A stretch of 64,000 nt of DNA, taken from the NCBI GenBank assembly GCA_037903475.1, contig JBAJFG010000315.1:62001-126000 (forward strand). Direction: 5' to 3'. Positions within the stretch are counted from its first letter, which is position 1; every line of letters starts with the position of its first letter. A program made the translations under genes and the position numbers. Under the pieces are notes generated by a model that saw nothing but the letters and a program-made list of their open reading frames with translations, had not been told where the DNA came from and made no database searches. Origin of the DNA: Ancylostoma caninum. Lineage: Eukaryota > Nematoda > Chromadorea > Rhabditida > Ancylostomatidae. This document shows positions 1-11,376 of this stretch, piece by piece.

Positions 1-437
1 ACTGACTCAAACACAAAAGTTTGCCAAAAACCAACCTTTTCTCGCTCTTTAGCAGCACGTGCTACGTCGGCGTAGGTGATATCGCTTCCCGTTGCTCGTT
101 GCTTCCCAGAGTCGAATGGTTTTCTATTGAGCTTGCTCAACTTCTTACAAACGGGCTCATGTTTAACCTAGAAGCAATGTTAGATACCCTTACTTTTACT
201 CGAGTGAAGTGGAAAGCAAGCTCCAACACATTCACACTCAAATGGGCAACCTAGACAACAATAAAGTGACTTCGTAATACAATTTAATACAAAAAAGAGC
301 AATTTCTTCAGAATGATTTAGAGGTGTCGAAGCTCACTGGAATAAAATTGAGGCTAGAACAAGTATAAATGGAAGAAGAAACCAGGCGGTTACTGGTGGA
401 ATTTAAGTTAAATGAGAAAATATTAGAAAGCATAGCG

Positions 438-440
<3 letters not shown>
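1..440. other. AT-rich sequence without recognisable gene
   Basis: Short open frames only, with no domain, splice pattern or repeat that I recognise. The stretch ends in the (AT)n tract that hosts the MITE at 469. Confidence 0.4.
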
Positions 441-471
<31 letters not shown>

Positions 472-745
472 TGGCGGACGCAGGGGGGGGGGGGGGGGGG
501 GGCGCGCCCCCCCCGAGAATGGGTCGCCAAATTTTCGAAATTACTTTACAATACAAATAAAAATCTTGTGTTAGTTTATTTTTAATTGTTTATTTTTATT
601 ATTATTTTTAATATATTTTTTATTTATTGTTTATTATTATAATTAATATTATTATTAATTTTATTTTCCGTCTGGGTCCCCAAAACGGCGGAGACCCCAC
701 TTTTCTTCCCACGCCCCACCTCCCGCCCACTTTCTGCGTCCGCCA

Positions 746-788
<43 letters not shown>
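441..788. repeat. (AT)n microsatellite split by a MITE
   Basis: Pure AT dinucleotide runs at 441-468 and 749-788 flank the 280-bp element at 469-748. The same arrangement recurs at 42.8-43.2 kb, so the AT tract looks like a preferred target or hitch-hiking sequence of this MITE family. Confidence 0.9.
469..748 (+). mobile_element. hAT-like MITE, copy 1
   Basis: The 280-bp element has perfect 15-bp terminal inverted repeats, CAGTGGCGGACGCAG at the left end and its complement at 734-748. Next to the left end is a run of about 20 G followed by CGCG and a C run, which can fold back on itself. The interior is AT-rich and encodes nothing. The CAGTGGCGGA start resembles many hAT termini. Both flanks read ATATATAT, which fits an 8-bp hAT duplication but cannot be proven inside an AT repeat. 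A near-identical copy lies inverted at 42837-43117 and a decayed one at 51484-51752. Superfamily assignment is inference. Confidence 0.8.
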
Positions 789-790
<2 letters not shown>

Positions 791-1069
791 TTACAAGAGT
801 CCAACGCCTAGAATTTTCACTCTTGATGCATCTTAAATTTTGAGTAGCCTCTGCACTTACAGCGTGACCCAAAACTCTTTTGCTGGCGTTCAAGTCCTGC
901 AAAAACTTTATATAATGAGCAATGACGATCAAATTAATGTATTGGATGTTTAGAGGTACTTTCTATAGAGGAGTATGATGTAGATTTGACTGGCTCTTCG
1001 TGGAACAGGGGCGAAAACTTGGACATCAGCACATCACAATCTTTTCCTACGAAAGCATCTGCTGGAGAA
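789..1069. other. Spacer without recognisable feature
   Basis: Unique-looking sequence between the MITE and the palindrome; no coding potential seen. Confidence 0.35.
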
Positions 1070-1246
1070 AACTTACAAGGGAAGTGCATGAACTTAAGCT
1101 GCGCTTTCGAAACGAGACCTATGTATATGGTTGGAAGGCTTGTCCCAAACGATGTCACAGATTATACTTGAATTTTGCTAAAAGGTTAATACAAGCTCAA
1201 AATTCCATTTCTTGCCATACTGACATGAATCTCCCTCACTTACAAC

Positions 1247-1319
1247 TTGGCAGCAGGATAACCGAGTGGATAGTGATACAGACAAATAGGATGAGAACGG
1301 AGGGTTTGCATCCCGTCCA
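1247..1319 (+). repeat. tRNA-like SINE head, left arm of palindrome
   Basis: An A-box-like TAACCGAGTGG at 1259-1269 is followed 44 bp later by a B-box-like GGTTTGCATCC at 1303-1313. The context GGATAACCGAGTGGATAG resembles the D-arm of leucine/serine tRNAs. No acceptor stem closes, so this is a SINE or tRNA fossil rather than a tRNA gene. Confidence 0.55.
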
Positions 1320-1675
1320 TGAATAGAGTTTTGCAAACTTGCTAATCTTCAACAAGGCGCGGAACGGTTCAGGAGATAGATGACTATTGATTTTAGACTA
1401 TTCAAGCTACAGGACCCTGACCAAATTTGGCCAGCAAAAGTGCAACCACGCGTGAGCAGTCAAACATTCGAGGAGGTTAAAGAATGAGGAAGTGAGTGAA
1501 TAGATTATATGGCATCCGAAAATACTTGGTCTTTGCAGCGACATTGCGTTAACACCCAGTATCGAGCAATTGTCCATTAATTCCAAAGCAGCGCTCGTGG
1601 TCGTTGTTCGTTTATCTCCTGAACCGTTCCGCGCTCTGTTGAAGATTAGCAGTTGAAGTTTGCAAAACTCTATTT

Positions 1676-1756
1676 ATGGACCGGATGCAAACCCTTGAAC
1701 CTCATCCTAGGGGTCTGCGTCACTATCCACTCGGCTATCCTGCTGCCAAGTTGTAA
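1676..1756 (-). repeat. tRNA-like SINE head, right arm of palindrome
   Basis: On the minus strand the A-box-like TAGCCGAGTGG (1738-1728) and B-box-like GGTTTGCATCC (1693-1683) are spaced 45 bp apart, a tRNA-like distance. This copy has TAGCCGAGTGG where the left arm has TAACCGAGTGG, so it is closer to the tRNA consensus. Confidence 0.55.
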
Positions 1757-2181
1757 GTGAGGGAGATTCGTGTCAGTATGGCAGGAAATGGAATTTTGAG
1801 CTTGTATTAATTATTTAGCAAATTTCAAGTATAATCTGTAACATCGTTTGGAGCAGGATATCCAACTATACATGTCTCGTTTCGAAAGCTCAGCTTAAGT
1901 TCGTGCACTTCCCTTGTTAGCTTGCGTCCATTTTTGGAAGACCCCACAGTAGCAGTGAAGCTACAATTGGAGAAAAGTAACTACTGGTGAATAATCTGCT
2001 ATTATTTCCTTATCGAATCTGTGGTGAAGGCTCACAGCATGGCTGAGGTCGTGACGGCTGTAGGAGAGAAAACGCTAGCACATATATTCCATGTTCTGTT
2101 ATCGTAAAACCTGGGCATTTTGTAGATAATATTTCTTGATTTGTTTCGCCACACAGGTTGTTACAGACACTTTTATTTGCC

Positions 2182-2261
2182 AACGTTTCGGCAGCACGCC
2201 GTTTTCAAGGCCTGAAAGTGGGTCAATCTTTATGAATTCGTGTTCGATACCACCAAGCGCC
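2182..2261 (-). repeat. Left terminal inverted repeat of Penelope-like element 1
   Basis: About 80 bp matching 4520-4597 in reverse complement with few mismatches. Read on the minus strand it contains CCTTGAAAACGGCGTG followed by GCCGAAACG, which resembles a degenerate hammerhead core. Penelope-like elements are known to carry hammerhead motifs in their terminal repeats. Confidence 0.7.
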
Positions 2262-2434
2262 TCCTCTGAACTGTGCATTCAACTCATTCGGCCTATTCAA
2301 CGGCGAAAATCAGACGTGGGAGACGAACTCACCAAGCGTCCCACCAAGAGGCGGAGAAGTTATCCGCGCTGCAATGCGATATTGTCACCAGCGGATGAGT
2401 GAGCGTCACTCAGCATGAGCCTTAGATGACAATC

Positions 2435-4482
2435 TTATAGCTCACATAATGGTACGAACGGCATTAGATCACTAGTTATCGATATGTGCTCATTTCTGTT
2501 GTTCATTCTGGGGTTTCGCACGGAAATCCAGAATGCTCCGAGAGCTTTCCTCGCCGAGATGTCTGGCTCGTAGGCCAGAATTCTGCATGCTACATCGAAA
2601 TCATTTCCACTGTGGTCTTCGCGTTTATGTTTTCCGAGTGGCTTAACCAAACTTTCCCTTCTTTTGCTAGCAAGATGTTCATTTAATCGTACATGAAGAG
2701 GTCTTCCGGTCTCACCGATGTAGGTCGCGTGGCAGCTCAAACATTCTATTTGGTAAACGACCCCTGTTTTAGCACAATCTCCGATTTTACCGTATGGACA
2801 TGTGACGCAGTTTTCTGTGATACAACATCTATCGTATAGTCTATTACGGACCAACTGTCGTTTGATGTTATCGTTAGGGATGTTGATAAGAACGCCATCA
2901 TTCTCTAGTTGAGCCCGGGCAAGACATTTCTTTATTGCGTCACTGATCCCCTCCGAAATGAAGGGTATGCACAGGGGAAGTTTGTTATGATATTCGTTAG
3001 TTTTACTACCACTGCGAGCTCTACGATGTTGTTACTCCCGTGAAAGGTAGCCATTTTCGCGCGCTATAACTGATGCAAGTCTGGTGGATTCTTGGCGTTC
3101 TGCCTCACCACTGCTCACCTCTACCGCTGTTTTAAACATGTTGCCAATTACAGCACGCTTGACCGTCATTGGGTGCGCGGACCTCGCGTGTACAATTATG
3201 TTCTTGGAACTCTCTTTGCGATACCATTTTACATGAAGCATGCCGTTAGAGATTTTCAGCTGCGTGTTGAGGAATGGTAGCCAACCTTCGTGTGGAGTTT
3301 CCCTCGTCAATTTTATGTACTGTGATTGTTCGTTCAGTAATCTGAAGCATTCGTCCATCTCTGACTGGGTGGATGTAATTACGCAGCAGTCGTCGATGTA
3401 ACGACAGTACAACAATGGTTTGCGTGAAAGCACTGGTTCTTCTATCTTGCTCATGTAGCAGATAGCTAGAACCGGCGCTAGCCTTTGACCCATGGCTAGC
3501 CCTCTAATCTGGGAGAAATATCTTCCAGACCATTTAAAAACGTTGCATGTTAGACATTCTTTGACCAGAGTCATAACCCGTGCTCTACCAAGGCCGTAAG
3601 TCTCAATCTCCCCTTCATGCAACGCTAGCATCTCACTCAATCCCTGTAAAGCATCATTCACTGAGACGTTCGTGTAGAGCGATGAAACATCAAATGACTC
3701 AAGCACACAATTTTCACTTAAATTGCTTTTGTATATTTGGTCAAGGAATTGTCTGGTGTTAGTCAAATGAGAGGGTACCTTGGTTAAGAGTTGGCTCACG
3801 ATCTTGTTCAGAAACCACGATATTCTGTCGGTTGGACCTCCCACACAGCTTACTATCGGTCGAATTTTGTATTCTGTTATCGGCAACGGTTTCATGTCAG
3901 TGATCGAGAGTTTATGAGTCTTTATAAGACTGTTGAACACGGGACAGTTTGGGTTATCAATTTTGAGCCGACTCAGGAAATTTTCGCTCAGACCTGCAGC
4001 TTTGCCGATCGTCATCCAGATATGGTTTAACCTTTTGTACTGAGATATGAATTCATTGCGCGTAGTACACTGGTAAATGGTTGTATCCGTGAGGTGAAGT
4101 TCGGTGATTTCTCGGTCTAATGTTTGTGGCATGACCACAAACTCGTCGCCTTTGTCGCTCACCGAGAGGCGAATCATACCACATTCAGTCAGTTGCCGTA
4201 TTTCCTTAAAACCCTGCCACTGCTCGTATGTCAAGTTAGACTGACGCTGCCGCTTCTTTTTAGTTAAAATAGACAAGACACCTGATGATAATATTCTAAA
4301 TTTGATATCGGCATCAGCGCAGGGTCCTTATAGAAAGAGCGCGGAAAAGGAATAAACGGCAATGGTCTCCTGCTCAAAGTTGATGATATCTGTGGTTGAT
4401 TAGCGCGCTTACGTTTGACTCGGAGTTGGTCTCTAAGTCGGTGTAATCCCCCCACGACTTTCTGGATGACATGTGCGTTCAT
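2435..4482 (-). pseudogene. Penelope-like retroelement 1: RT plus GIY-YIG endonuclease, broken
   Basis: Read from 4482 downward, an N-terminal piece (4482-4264) is frameshifted near 4270 into the RT frame (4276-3032). The RT shows ESFDVSSLYTNV (motif A), GLAMGQRLAP (motif B) and an intact YIDD in YCRYIDDC (motif C), with the Penelope-type block RPIVSCVGGPTDR. A single in-frame TAA at 3034-3032 separates the RT from the endonuclease, which continues in the same frame to 2435. There the GIY-YIG core reads GVVYQIECLSC then YIGETGRP, followed by KALGAFWI and NPRMNN. GIY-YIG proteins normally have a catalytic Glu just before the AFWI-like block; here a Gly stands there. PLEs copy by target-primed reverse transcription. 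One frameshift, one stop and this substitution make the copy non-functional. Confidence 0.9.
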
Positions 4483-4519
4483 GATACTACTACTTACTAC
4501 TCCTACTACTACTTTACTT

Positions 4520-4597
4520 GGCGCTTGGTGGTATCGAACACGAATTCATAAAAATTGACCCACTTTCAGGCCTTGAAAACGGCGTGTTGCCGAAACG
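4520..4597 (+). repeat. Right terminal inverted repeat of Penelope-like element 1
   Basis: Mirror copy of 2182-2261, including GGCGCTTGGTGGTATCGAAC and the CTTGAAAACGGCGTG...GCCGAAACG hammerhead-like block. Together the two copies bracket an element of about 2.4 kb. Confidence 0.7.
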
Positions 4598-7197
4598 CTA
4601 GCACATATTTCGAAGTCATTCTTGTCCCAAGCGATTAATCTTTTAGCAAGGCGGATAGCTTTTTACCTCAAATTTGGAGGTGCGTGAGCGCCAATCACAC
4701 CCATTTCGTCCTCACTCCTTTCACGACCTTCAGGGTGATCCAAAACTAAGGGGACATGAGCACAGCGTGCCTTATTCGACTTATCTCGAGTGTTGGCTTT
4801 TTGTAACCCATATTTCGCTGTCCATCTGTTCAATTGTGAAGCTTCTTCCAAAGCGGTGTCCTATGCCACAGAGTTTGGGAACGCTTGAGCCGTCAGTTAA
4901 ACGTAGTTGCATTCAATTACGCTGGTTGCGTAGTCAAGGCGCAACTGGTATGTTCAGTAAGATTTTGCAAAAGCGTCCTTTACCAATACGTCGAGGAGTG
5001 GAAAGAGTGGGGAACAGAATAGCATCGAAGTGATCGTAAAAGAGTACCTCCCATGGTTGAGATCCGCGATCAGGTAAGGATACGCCGATATTCACAGCGC
5101 TTTGGGCGTGTAAATTAAAGCAGATCGCCATAATTTACTGTATAATAAGTGAAATGGTCCTTGAAGATTCAAGACGGGAAGTTCTCAAGTGTGATATGCT
5201 CCATTCGCTTATCTAAACACTGAAAGAGAAGTGGCAGTAGCCGTAACAAAAGTTTTTCCACTGAATTTGTGCTGGGCCATGTCCCGTTCCTTATAATTAC
5301 CATTGTCAATATTCATTCATGTGGATTTCTCGGTATGGTATCCTTCCAAGAGCGAGACGTTACTTCGCTCTCAAAACATTGCTCAATATTCGAGGTATAT
5401 GCTCCCATAGAGGTGGGACTATCTGTAGAGACACTATCTCCATGCCACCGTAGCCGCCTACTTCGTTTTCTTCGAGTTTCTTCTCGCTGGCAGTAGCAGG
5501 ATTCATCAAATATGGAGGTAAATTCTGTTCAAGGGCGAGTGAAAAATATCATGTTCGAAATAGAATTGTCAACTTGCTTTCTAACGTTAGATATGGATCT
5601 CTTGATGAGTCTCCGTAATTTTGGACCATCCTCAATATTTACTCTTATAAGCCTTGATTCCTTGATCTTGATTTCTATGAATTCTGGGAGCGAAGCCCTA
5701 CTGAGATCTGTTCGAGCGGTTCCTGCTGCTGTGCCGCCAAGTTTTGGTTTGTAGAAGTGAATTTGACAAAAACTCAATTTCGTTCCAAACTAAAAATTCG
5801 ACAGAAATATGAGTTCTGGAGAAGTCATGAAATTAGCTTCAAGACCATATAAAATCTCTCATGGCGTTGAAGAAAAACGAAAAATTTTCTGCATCAAGAT
5901 GATGCGACGAAAAGTGCGTACTGTCTTTGTATCAACCTAATAATTTTGCCATTGCTGCTTTTTAGATGAAGCCTTCTCAGCACTTAAGCTAAAGGCTTCT
6001 GGATCACCTTGCATGTGGGACGGTCCGTTCGGCAATCCAAAGGATGCTCCAGAAAACCTACATATGGAAGTAGCGTCCATGTTCGACATTCAATGAATGT
6101 TAGCATGATCGATAGCTTCTGGAAAACTTTCATAATGCAATAATTTGTCCCTGGTTTCCGATACAAAGACGAGACCCAAACAATGATTCAGGCGAAAATG
6201 ATGTCCTGCACCGATATCTTTTGCATATTATCAGTTTTTGTAAATGTACAATTTCTATGTGGTGATTTGACTAGGGAGTTATTCAATGAGGAATACTGAA
6301 CTTTGTGTAGATAGTTTCAACAACTGTTCAGATGAATTTGGTCTACTGTCAAAGACAGCAGAAAAGATTTCCTGTTGCACAACAATTTCAGAGAAAATCT
6401 CTTCCTTTCCCCTCTTCTACACAGGAATTTCTGCTTTTGATCAGAATAGGGGAATGTTGACTTCTTGCAGAATTGGCTGATAAATTTCGATTCTATTAGC
6501 CAAATGAGATGAACTCACAGAGGAAATATAAATGCATTCAAAATAAAGAAGTATTAATTATAAGATGAAGAGAAGATGTAAGCAACAACTGGGATTCTCA
6601 CCAATTAGCGAATTGATGTGATCAAAATTGTCTAGGTAGAGCGAAATACATCAAAGTCATAAAAACTATTCAAAAGGTGTTTTAACAATTTCATTGGAGT
6701 GATTGGATATTCACAGCGTGAAACAGGTGGTCGTAAATGAGTGATTACGTGTAATCGTAATTGCAAAACTAGGTAGTATGTGCCCTTGGTTGCTGTTCAA
6801 AAACCTTACCTTTGACGAATGCCTGAGGCCGCCTTGCCTTCAAAGGACTCAGTATAGGACCAGATGCCTAGGAAAACTAACAGCAATAGAATTATTTACT
6901 TCCTTCCATTGCTGGGAACTGCACTAAATGTAGTTTCTAAAAAGTATCTTGTGAAACAATAATCTAAAAATCTACTCTAAAAACCATCCAACTGCGTCTC
7001 CTTCGAATTACGCTAAGAAAGAAGCAAGACCAGATGTACGCTATGATGAAGAAGTGCATATCGAAGGAACAACATTGTGCTTATCACTTGGGCGATCGCC
7101 TCTGGAAGAGACAGTGGGTGGGTCGATTTCGATATGCGATCGTATTCGGTCTAACCTCAAAGGAACCCTGCAAAAGAAATTCGCCTGTTAAGTAGAT
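4598..7197. other. Non-coding or unrecognised sequence
   Basis: About 2.6 kb between the two PLEs. Only short frames are open. The longest of interest is a minus-strand frame at about 5777-5529 with a basic sequence, but it lacks a clear domain or a matched pair of splice sites. No repeat family was recognised. Confidence 0.35.
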
Positions 7198-7289
7198 CGG
7201 GGAGTGACGCTGCACAGCCACCGAATGCTGGGAACCCTTGTAATAACAGTGACCGTGAAGCTGAAACTGTAAAGTATGTACCATCTCGA

Positions 7290-9301
7290 GTGACCGTGTT
7301 GGGAGGACTCCAGCTTTCTCAGAATGCGCTCTCTGCTCTGGAATTGGGCCCCAGTTTTTCTCCATCACAGCCCATTTCTACAATGGTTCTCCGCAACATC
7401 ACTTGTGCTCTACATATACTTCAAGATAAGCTCCGTAGTAAAGCGAATCTCGACCGTTTGCATGCGAACCAAGACCTAGTCGAATCGCGTCTTAAGATAC
7501 CCTTTCCGAGTGCGTTCTTCAAGCAGCAAACCGCCAATCCAAGTGTTGATGTGGACTTCCGACTATTTGCAGACGAAGTTTATAATGTTCTAGCACGGCA
7601 GCCTCATAGGAAGGCTCGCTCCAATCTGTCGTTTGCACAAAAGCAAGGCATAAAAGAAATCCGAGAGCTGGTCGAATCTGCGCAAATAAGGCTATCAACA
7701 AGTGATAAGGGCGGCGAGTTTGTGGTAATTCCTCACTACCTGGATATTGCGATAACAGAGAGACATCTTCAAGATACCTCTCTATATCGTCAATCCTCAG
7801 CTAGTGAGTTTCTCATACAATACTGCAAACTGAATAAAGAATGGGTAAGAGAAGCAAAATCAGCTGGATTGCATCCATCTGTTATTGCTCACCTCAAAAC
7901 TGGACTACCCGTTTGTCCCGTACTCTATCTCCTTATCAAAACGCATAAGCTTCAATCAAACACTGACCTGAACTCCAACGACCCTTCCACCTTCAAAGTC
8001 AGACCCATCATCAGTTGCGTGGGAGGGCCAACGGATAGAATAGGGTGGTTCCTCAACACAATAATTGCACAATTGTTGAACTGCATTCTTGCCCATCTTG
8101 CAAATACTCGCATGTTCCTTGATCGGCTGCGTACTACAAATATTACCGAGGACTCTGTTATGGAATCATTCGACGTCAGTGCGCTCTACACTAATGTTTC
8201 AAATGATTCTGCTATGCAGGCCATTTTAGAGATGCTCAATGAACACGCAGGTAGCATCAATCTATACGGATTCTCGGTTTCTCAACTTATGATCCTTCTG
8301 AAAGCATGCCTTAACTGTAACATATTCAGTTGGTCCGGTAAACATTTCGCGCAGATCAGGGGCTTGGCAATGGGTCAGAGGTTGGCTCCAACCCTAGCAA
8401 TTGCTTTCATGCCCAGGATTGAAGCCCCAGTCTTACCATGCCGTCCTCTGCTTTATTGTAGGTATATTAATGATTGTTTTGTCATCTGCGCTACTCAAGC
8501 TGAGATGGACAAATGCTTTGAATTGATGAATGAACAATACGAACACATAAAGCTCACGAGAGACACACCCAAAAACGATTGGCTCCCCTTTTTGAACGCT
8601 CAGATTAACATTTCAAACGGTGTCTGCAGGACCAAGTGGTACCGCAAACCAAGCAACAAGAATATCCTAGTTCACTTTCTCTCTGCCCATCCTGCTCATG
8701 CAAAGAAAGCTATTGTTACCAACATGTTTCGAACAGCAACAGGAGTTTGTAGCGGATTTAAGGAGAGGGAGGAATCCCTAGCACTTGCTCGTCGAGTTGT
8801 TGCGATGAATGGATACACCAACCAGATATCTAGGTCCAGAAGGCGCAAAGAAGTAGTAAGACAGTGTCGCGATTCCACGCAAGCGGATGAAATGCCCTTC
8901 TGTGTGCCATTTATCTCCGATGAGGTGAGCACTGCCATTCGACAGTGTCTGAGGAGGGCTGCTCTAGATAAATATGTTTCGGTTGTAGAAATACCACCGA
9001 ACAGTCTCAAACGCCAACTAATCAGAAATCGACTGTACGACCGCATGTGCCCCACAACTAAATGCGTTGTTTGCCCTGAAGGAAGGAAAGGTGATTGCAT
9101 GAGTTCAGGAGTAATCTACTTGATCTCCTGCAAGAGTTGTGGTGAGGAATATGTTGGCGAAACGGCACGCCCACTATGTGCGCGCATGAAAGAGCACCTA
9201 GATGGCAAAGAAAAATCTCGTACGACTACGCCATGAACCGCAAGGAAGAATGCCTCTCTATCACACGGGAACTTGCGCCATATCTGGAATTGCTCTTCTG
9301 A
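7290..9301 (+). pseudogene. Penelope-like retroelement 2: long RT frame, damaged RT and endonuclease
   Basis: A 648-residue frame (7290-9236; open upstream to about 7198 without an ATG, so the true start is unclear) encodes a Penelope-type RT. Visible blocks are RPIISCVGGPTDR, ESFDVSALYTNV with the motif-A Asp, and GLAMGQRLAP. Motif C reads YINDC where the YxDD signature and the sister copy at 3-4 kb have YIDDC, so the first catalytic Asp is Asn. The frame then enters a GIY-YIG domain (GVIYLISCKSC, YVGETARP) that breaks off near 9236. The expected C-terminal end (NRKEECLSIT...) resumes at 9233-9301 in another frame, so roughly 55 residues covering the catalytic Glu region of the domain are deleted compared with PLE 1. 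Almost certainly inactive despite the long ORF. Confidence 0.9.
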
Positions 9302-9490
9302 TCCGGAAGAGTACGCCCTGTTCTGCGGACAGTTAGCGGTCGCTCCAGCAACGTCGCTCTAGTGACGTCGAAGTGGTGAGCGTGTGGTACAGCAGCTAGC
9401 TTCATGATTGAAAAACAGGCTTAGCGTTTCGTTTGTGTGGTTCAGTAGAGATTTGGCCGGATAGTTAGCTTATCGAGTCGCCCATTTCAG

Positions 9491-9526
9491 GCTCTGAAGA
9501 TGGCGATTTGCCGAAACGTAAGTCAG
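9491..9526 (+). ncRNA. Candidate minimal hammerhead ribozyme at the PLE 2 terminus
   Basis: CTGAAGA (9494-9500) fits the conserved CUGANGA box. A short stem-loop TGGCGATTTGCC follows, then GAAAC (9513-9517), a 4-nt loop and GTC (9522-9524). A15.1-U16.1 and C15.2-G16.2 can pair and the cleavage-site C is present. Stem I is weak, with only two clean pairs next to the core, and one base next to stem II is unpaired. Hammerheads with very short stems are established features of Penelope-like elements; activity here is not shown. Confidence 0.4.
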
Positions 9527-9539
9527 AATAAACTAGTTG

Positions 9540-10592
9540 CTAACCTCGCCTGAAGCTCACAAAATCAACTAAATCTAAAAATCATTTTATCTGAGCAGAA
9601 AAGCAGGAAAGTACCTGAGTAGACTGCTATTTCCTTGCTAGAATTGAAATTTTTCTTTGTTTCTCACTGTGATCTCACCATATCCTTGTAAAAACGTGAT
9701 AAGGGTAGGAAATTAGTGCGATTTTCGTAATCAGGGGCACTGAGTAACCTCTTTAGGTGAGGTCCAGGCCAGAATTTCTACAGAATGCGAGTCGGATGAC
9801 GAGCCACCTTCCATAATTGTGTCGTTTGCGCGCAAGTTTAGTGACAACGACTAAACACAATATCTTGGACTGGCCGAAATAATCGGCGTTACTGGTCCCC
9901 CCCCCCCCCCTAGTTCTTCACATCTCGACACTGGTCATGGATGTGATAATGTAATCCTTAGTTCTTGAAGCCTTACTATCTGTAATTTCATTCATGATAA
10001 CCATGACAACAGCATAACAACTACAGTGCGACCTTCGTCGAACGGAAGTAAACCAATGTCCGGTGTTGTTGGTCCGAATGTGAAATCCGGGAAACATTTC
10101 TTTAACCGATGATTGCTCAAATTTCATTGCTAACTTCATATCAAACTACACACGATAAATGAAAATCATCGCTCCTTCCGAACCTGATGAGTATTGATGT
10201 GCATATACGGATTGTAGCTTAGTGAGTGAGTACTTCAAATGTTTTGCGCCTATGTTCATTCATCGTACATTTGCGTTCTGAACAAGCTGAAGCGGTCTGA
10301 GACTCTCCTTTTCCTTCTAGATGTGTTGGCGAGCTTCAGGACGTTGCCAAGGGATATGTATGCATGGGAGCACGATTGAGGAAAAAGTAGCGGCAACAAA
10401 ACTATGCTTTCCGTAAGTAGCACAAGCACAGCGTAGAAACTGATAATTGAATCTCACAATGCATGAAAACCAATCAGTAAGTGAATTCAGTGCGGTTCTG
10501 CAAAAATCGGCATCAGCACATTACCATTACCATTATTAGATTCGCGTGGTGTGGCCCATCGTGAGCGGTCGCACAATTGATCGCTGACGAAC
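9540..10592. other. Non-coding stretch, possibly including LINE 5' UTR
   Basis: Contains a C homopolymer at about 9898-9911 and no convincing coding frame. The 5' end of the CR1 LINE must lie somewhere before 10593, but I could not find its boundary or target duplication. Confidence 0.35.
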
Positions 10593-11341
10593 ATGCCGGC
10601 AACCACAAATAACACAAAGAGAAACTCTCTCCGATCCAGGAAGGGTTCATCCAATGCCAGTCCGACTCCGACTGTTTCGGATAGGAACTTTAGCCAGCGC
10701 CTAGCTGTCGTCGCTGCTTCTAACGGTAAATCTGAGGAGTCTGGTAAATCCATCAGAGGTCTTTTTCAGCAACTTCTCAATCTTAATATTCCTGAAGTGT
10801 AGCGCATTACTACAGAAATTCTGTGCAGGATTGAGGAAGCAAGTGGAGCAGCTGTTGAGGAGGAAATCAGAGGCAGGAGTGTGGTTATCGCGGGTTTACC
10901 TGAGGCTCCAGAGAACGCTAAGGCAAGTGAGCGGCAGGCGGATGCAGAAAGGAAGGTAGGTGAAATCCTGGATATTTTGGATGTCGAGTGTCGGCCTGTT
11001 AAGGTGTTTCGGATGGGTTTGAGAGGGGTAAAAACCGATTGATGAAAGTGGAACTGCCGTCCAGGAGCCATTGGGTCTCAGTTCTTTCTAGAGCTAAAAT
11101 GCTCAGGGAGAAAGAGAACTATGGTAAAGTGTTTGTGCGAAGGAGCATGACAAGTGAGGAAAGGAGGCGAGAAAAAGGGCTCAGAGACCAGGCCAAGCAA
11201 ATGAACGAGACAAGAACCTACGAGGACAGAATGGTCGTATACAAGGGAGAAATCGTCCCCGTTTCAAGTCTTCCCTCGAGTCAGGTGTGTCGTTTTCAGA
11301 AAAATCGGACTTCTCTTGATGCTGGATCCCAATCAAACTGA
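10593..11341 (+). pseudogene. CR1-type LINE ORF1, broken
   Basis: The frame starts at the ATG of 10593. An in-frame TAG at 10800-10802 interrupts it; the same frame then continues to about 11040, where a frameshift passes it to 11039-11341. The middle part (GRSVVIAGLPEAPE, then a charged helix, ILDVEC, VFRMG) matches the plan of the second LINE's ORF1 at 30805 (RSLVVIGVPES, FLGVDC, VYRMGRPN). This is the RRM-like nucleic-acid-binding core of LINE ORF1 proteins. A basic C-terminal half follows (RRSMTSEERRREKGLRDQ). It would encode the RNA-binding chaperone of the retrotransposon if repaired. Confidence 0.75.
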
Positions 11342-11376
11342 TTGGAACGCCAGGTTCCGTTTTCCTAACATGTTTT

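Larger units (their letters stand above)
1070..1922. repeat. Large palindrome with ~310-bp inverted arms
   Basis: The left arm (about 1070-1378) is matched in reverse complement by 1613-1922, with many scattered mismatches and a loop of about 234 bp. Shared landmarks include AAGGGAAGTGCA, TTTCGAAACGAGAC, CTCCCTCACTTACAACTTGG and CCTGAACCGTTCCGCGC. Each arm carries a tRNA-like promoter, described separately. This could be a fold-back element or two facing SINE insertions; the length of the homology favours an inverted duplication. Confidence 0.8.

Noticed and set aside
308..932. Short ORFs with YIYIYIYI or GGGGG runs
   Set aside because: They are translations of (AT)n and G/C homopolymers in and around the MITE.
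5529..5777. Minus-strand 82-residue frame with a basic, protein-like sequence
   Set aside because: No domain recognised, no partner exon, and no clear splice sites; left unannotated.
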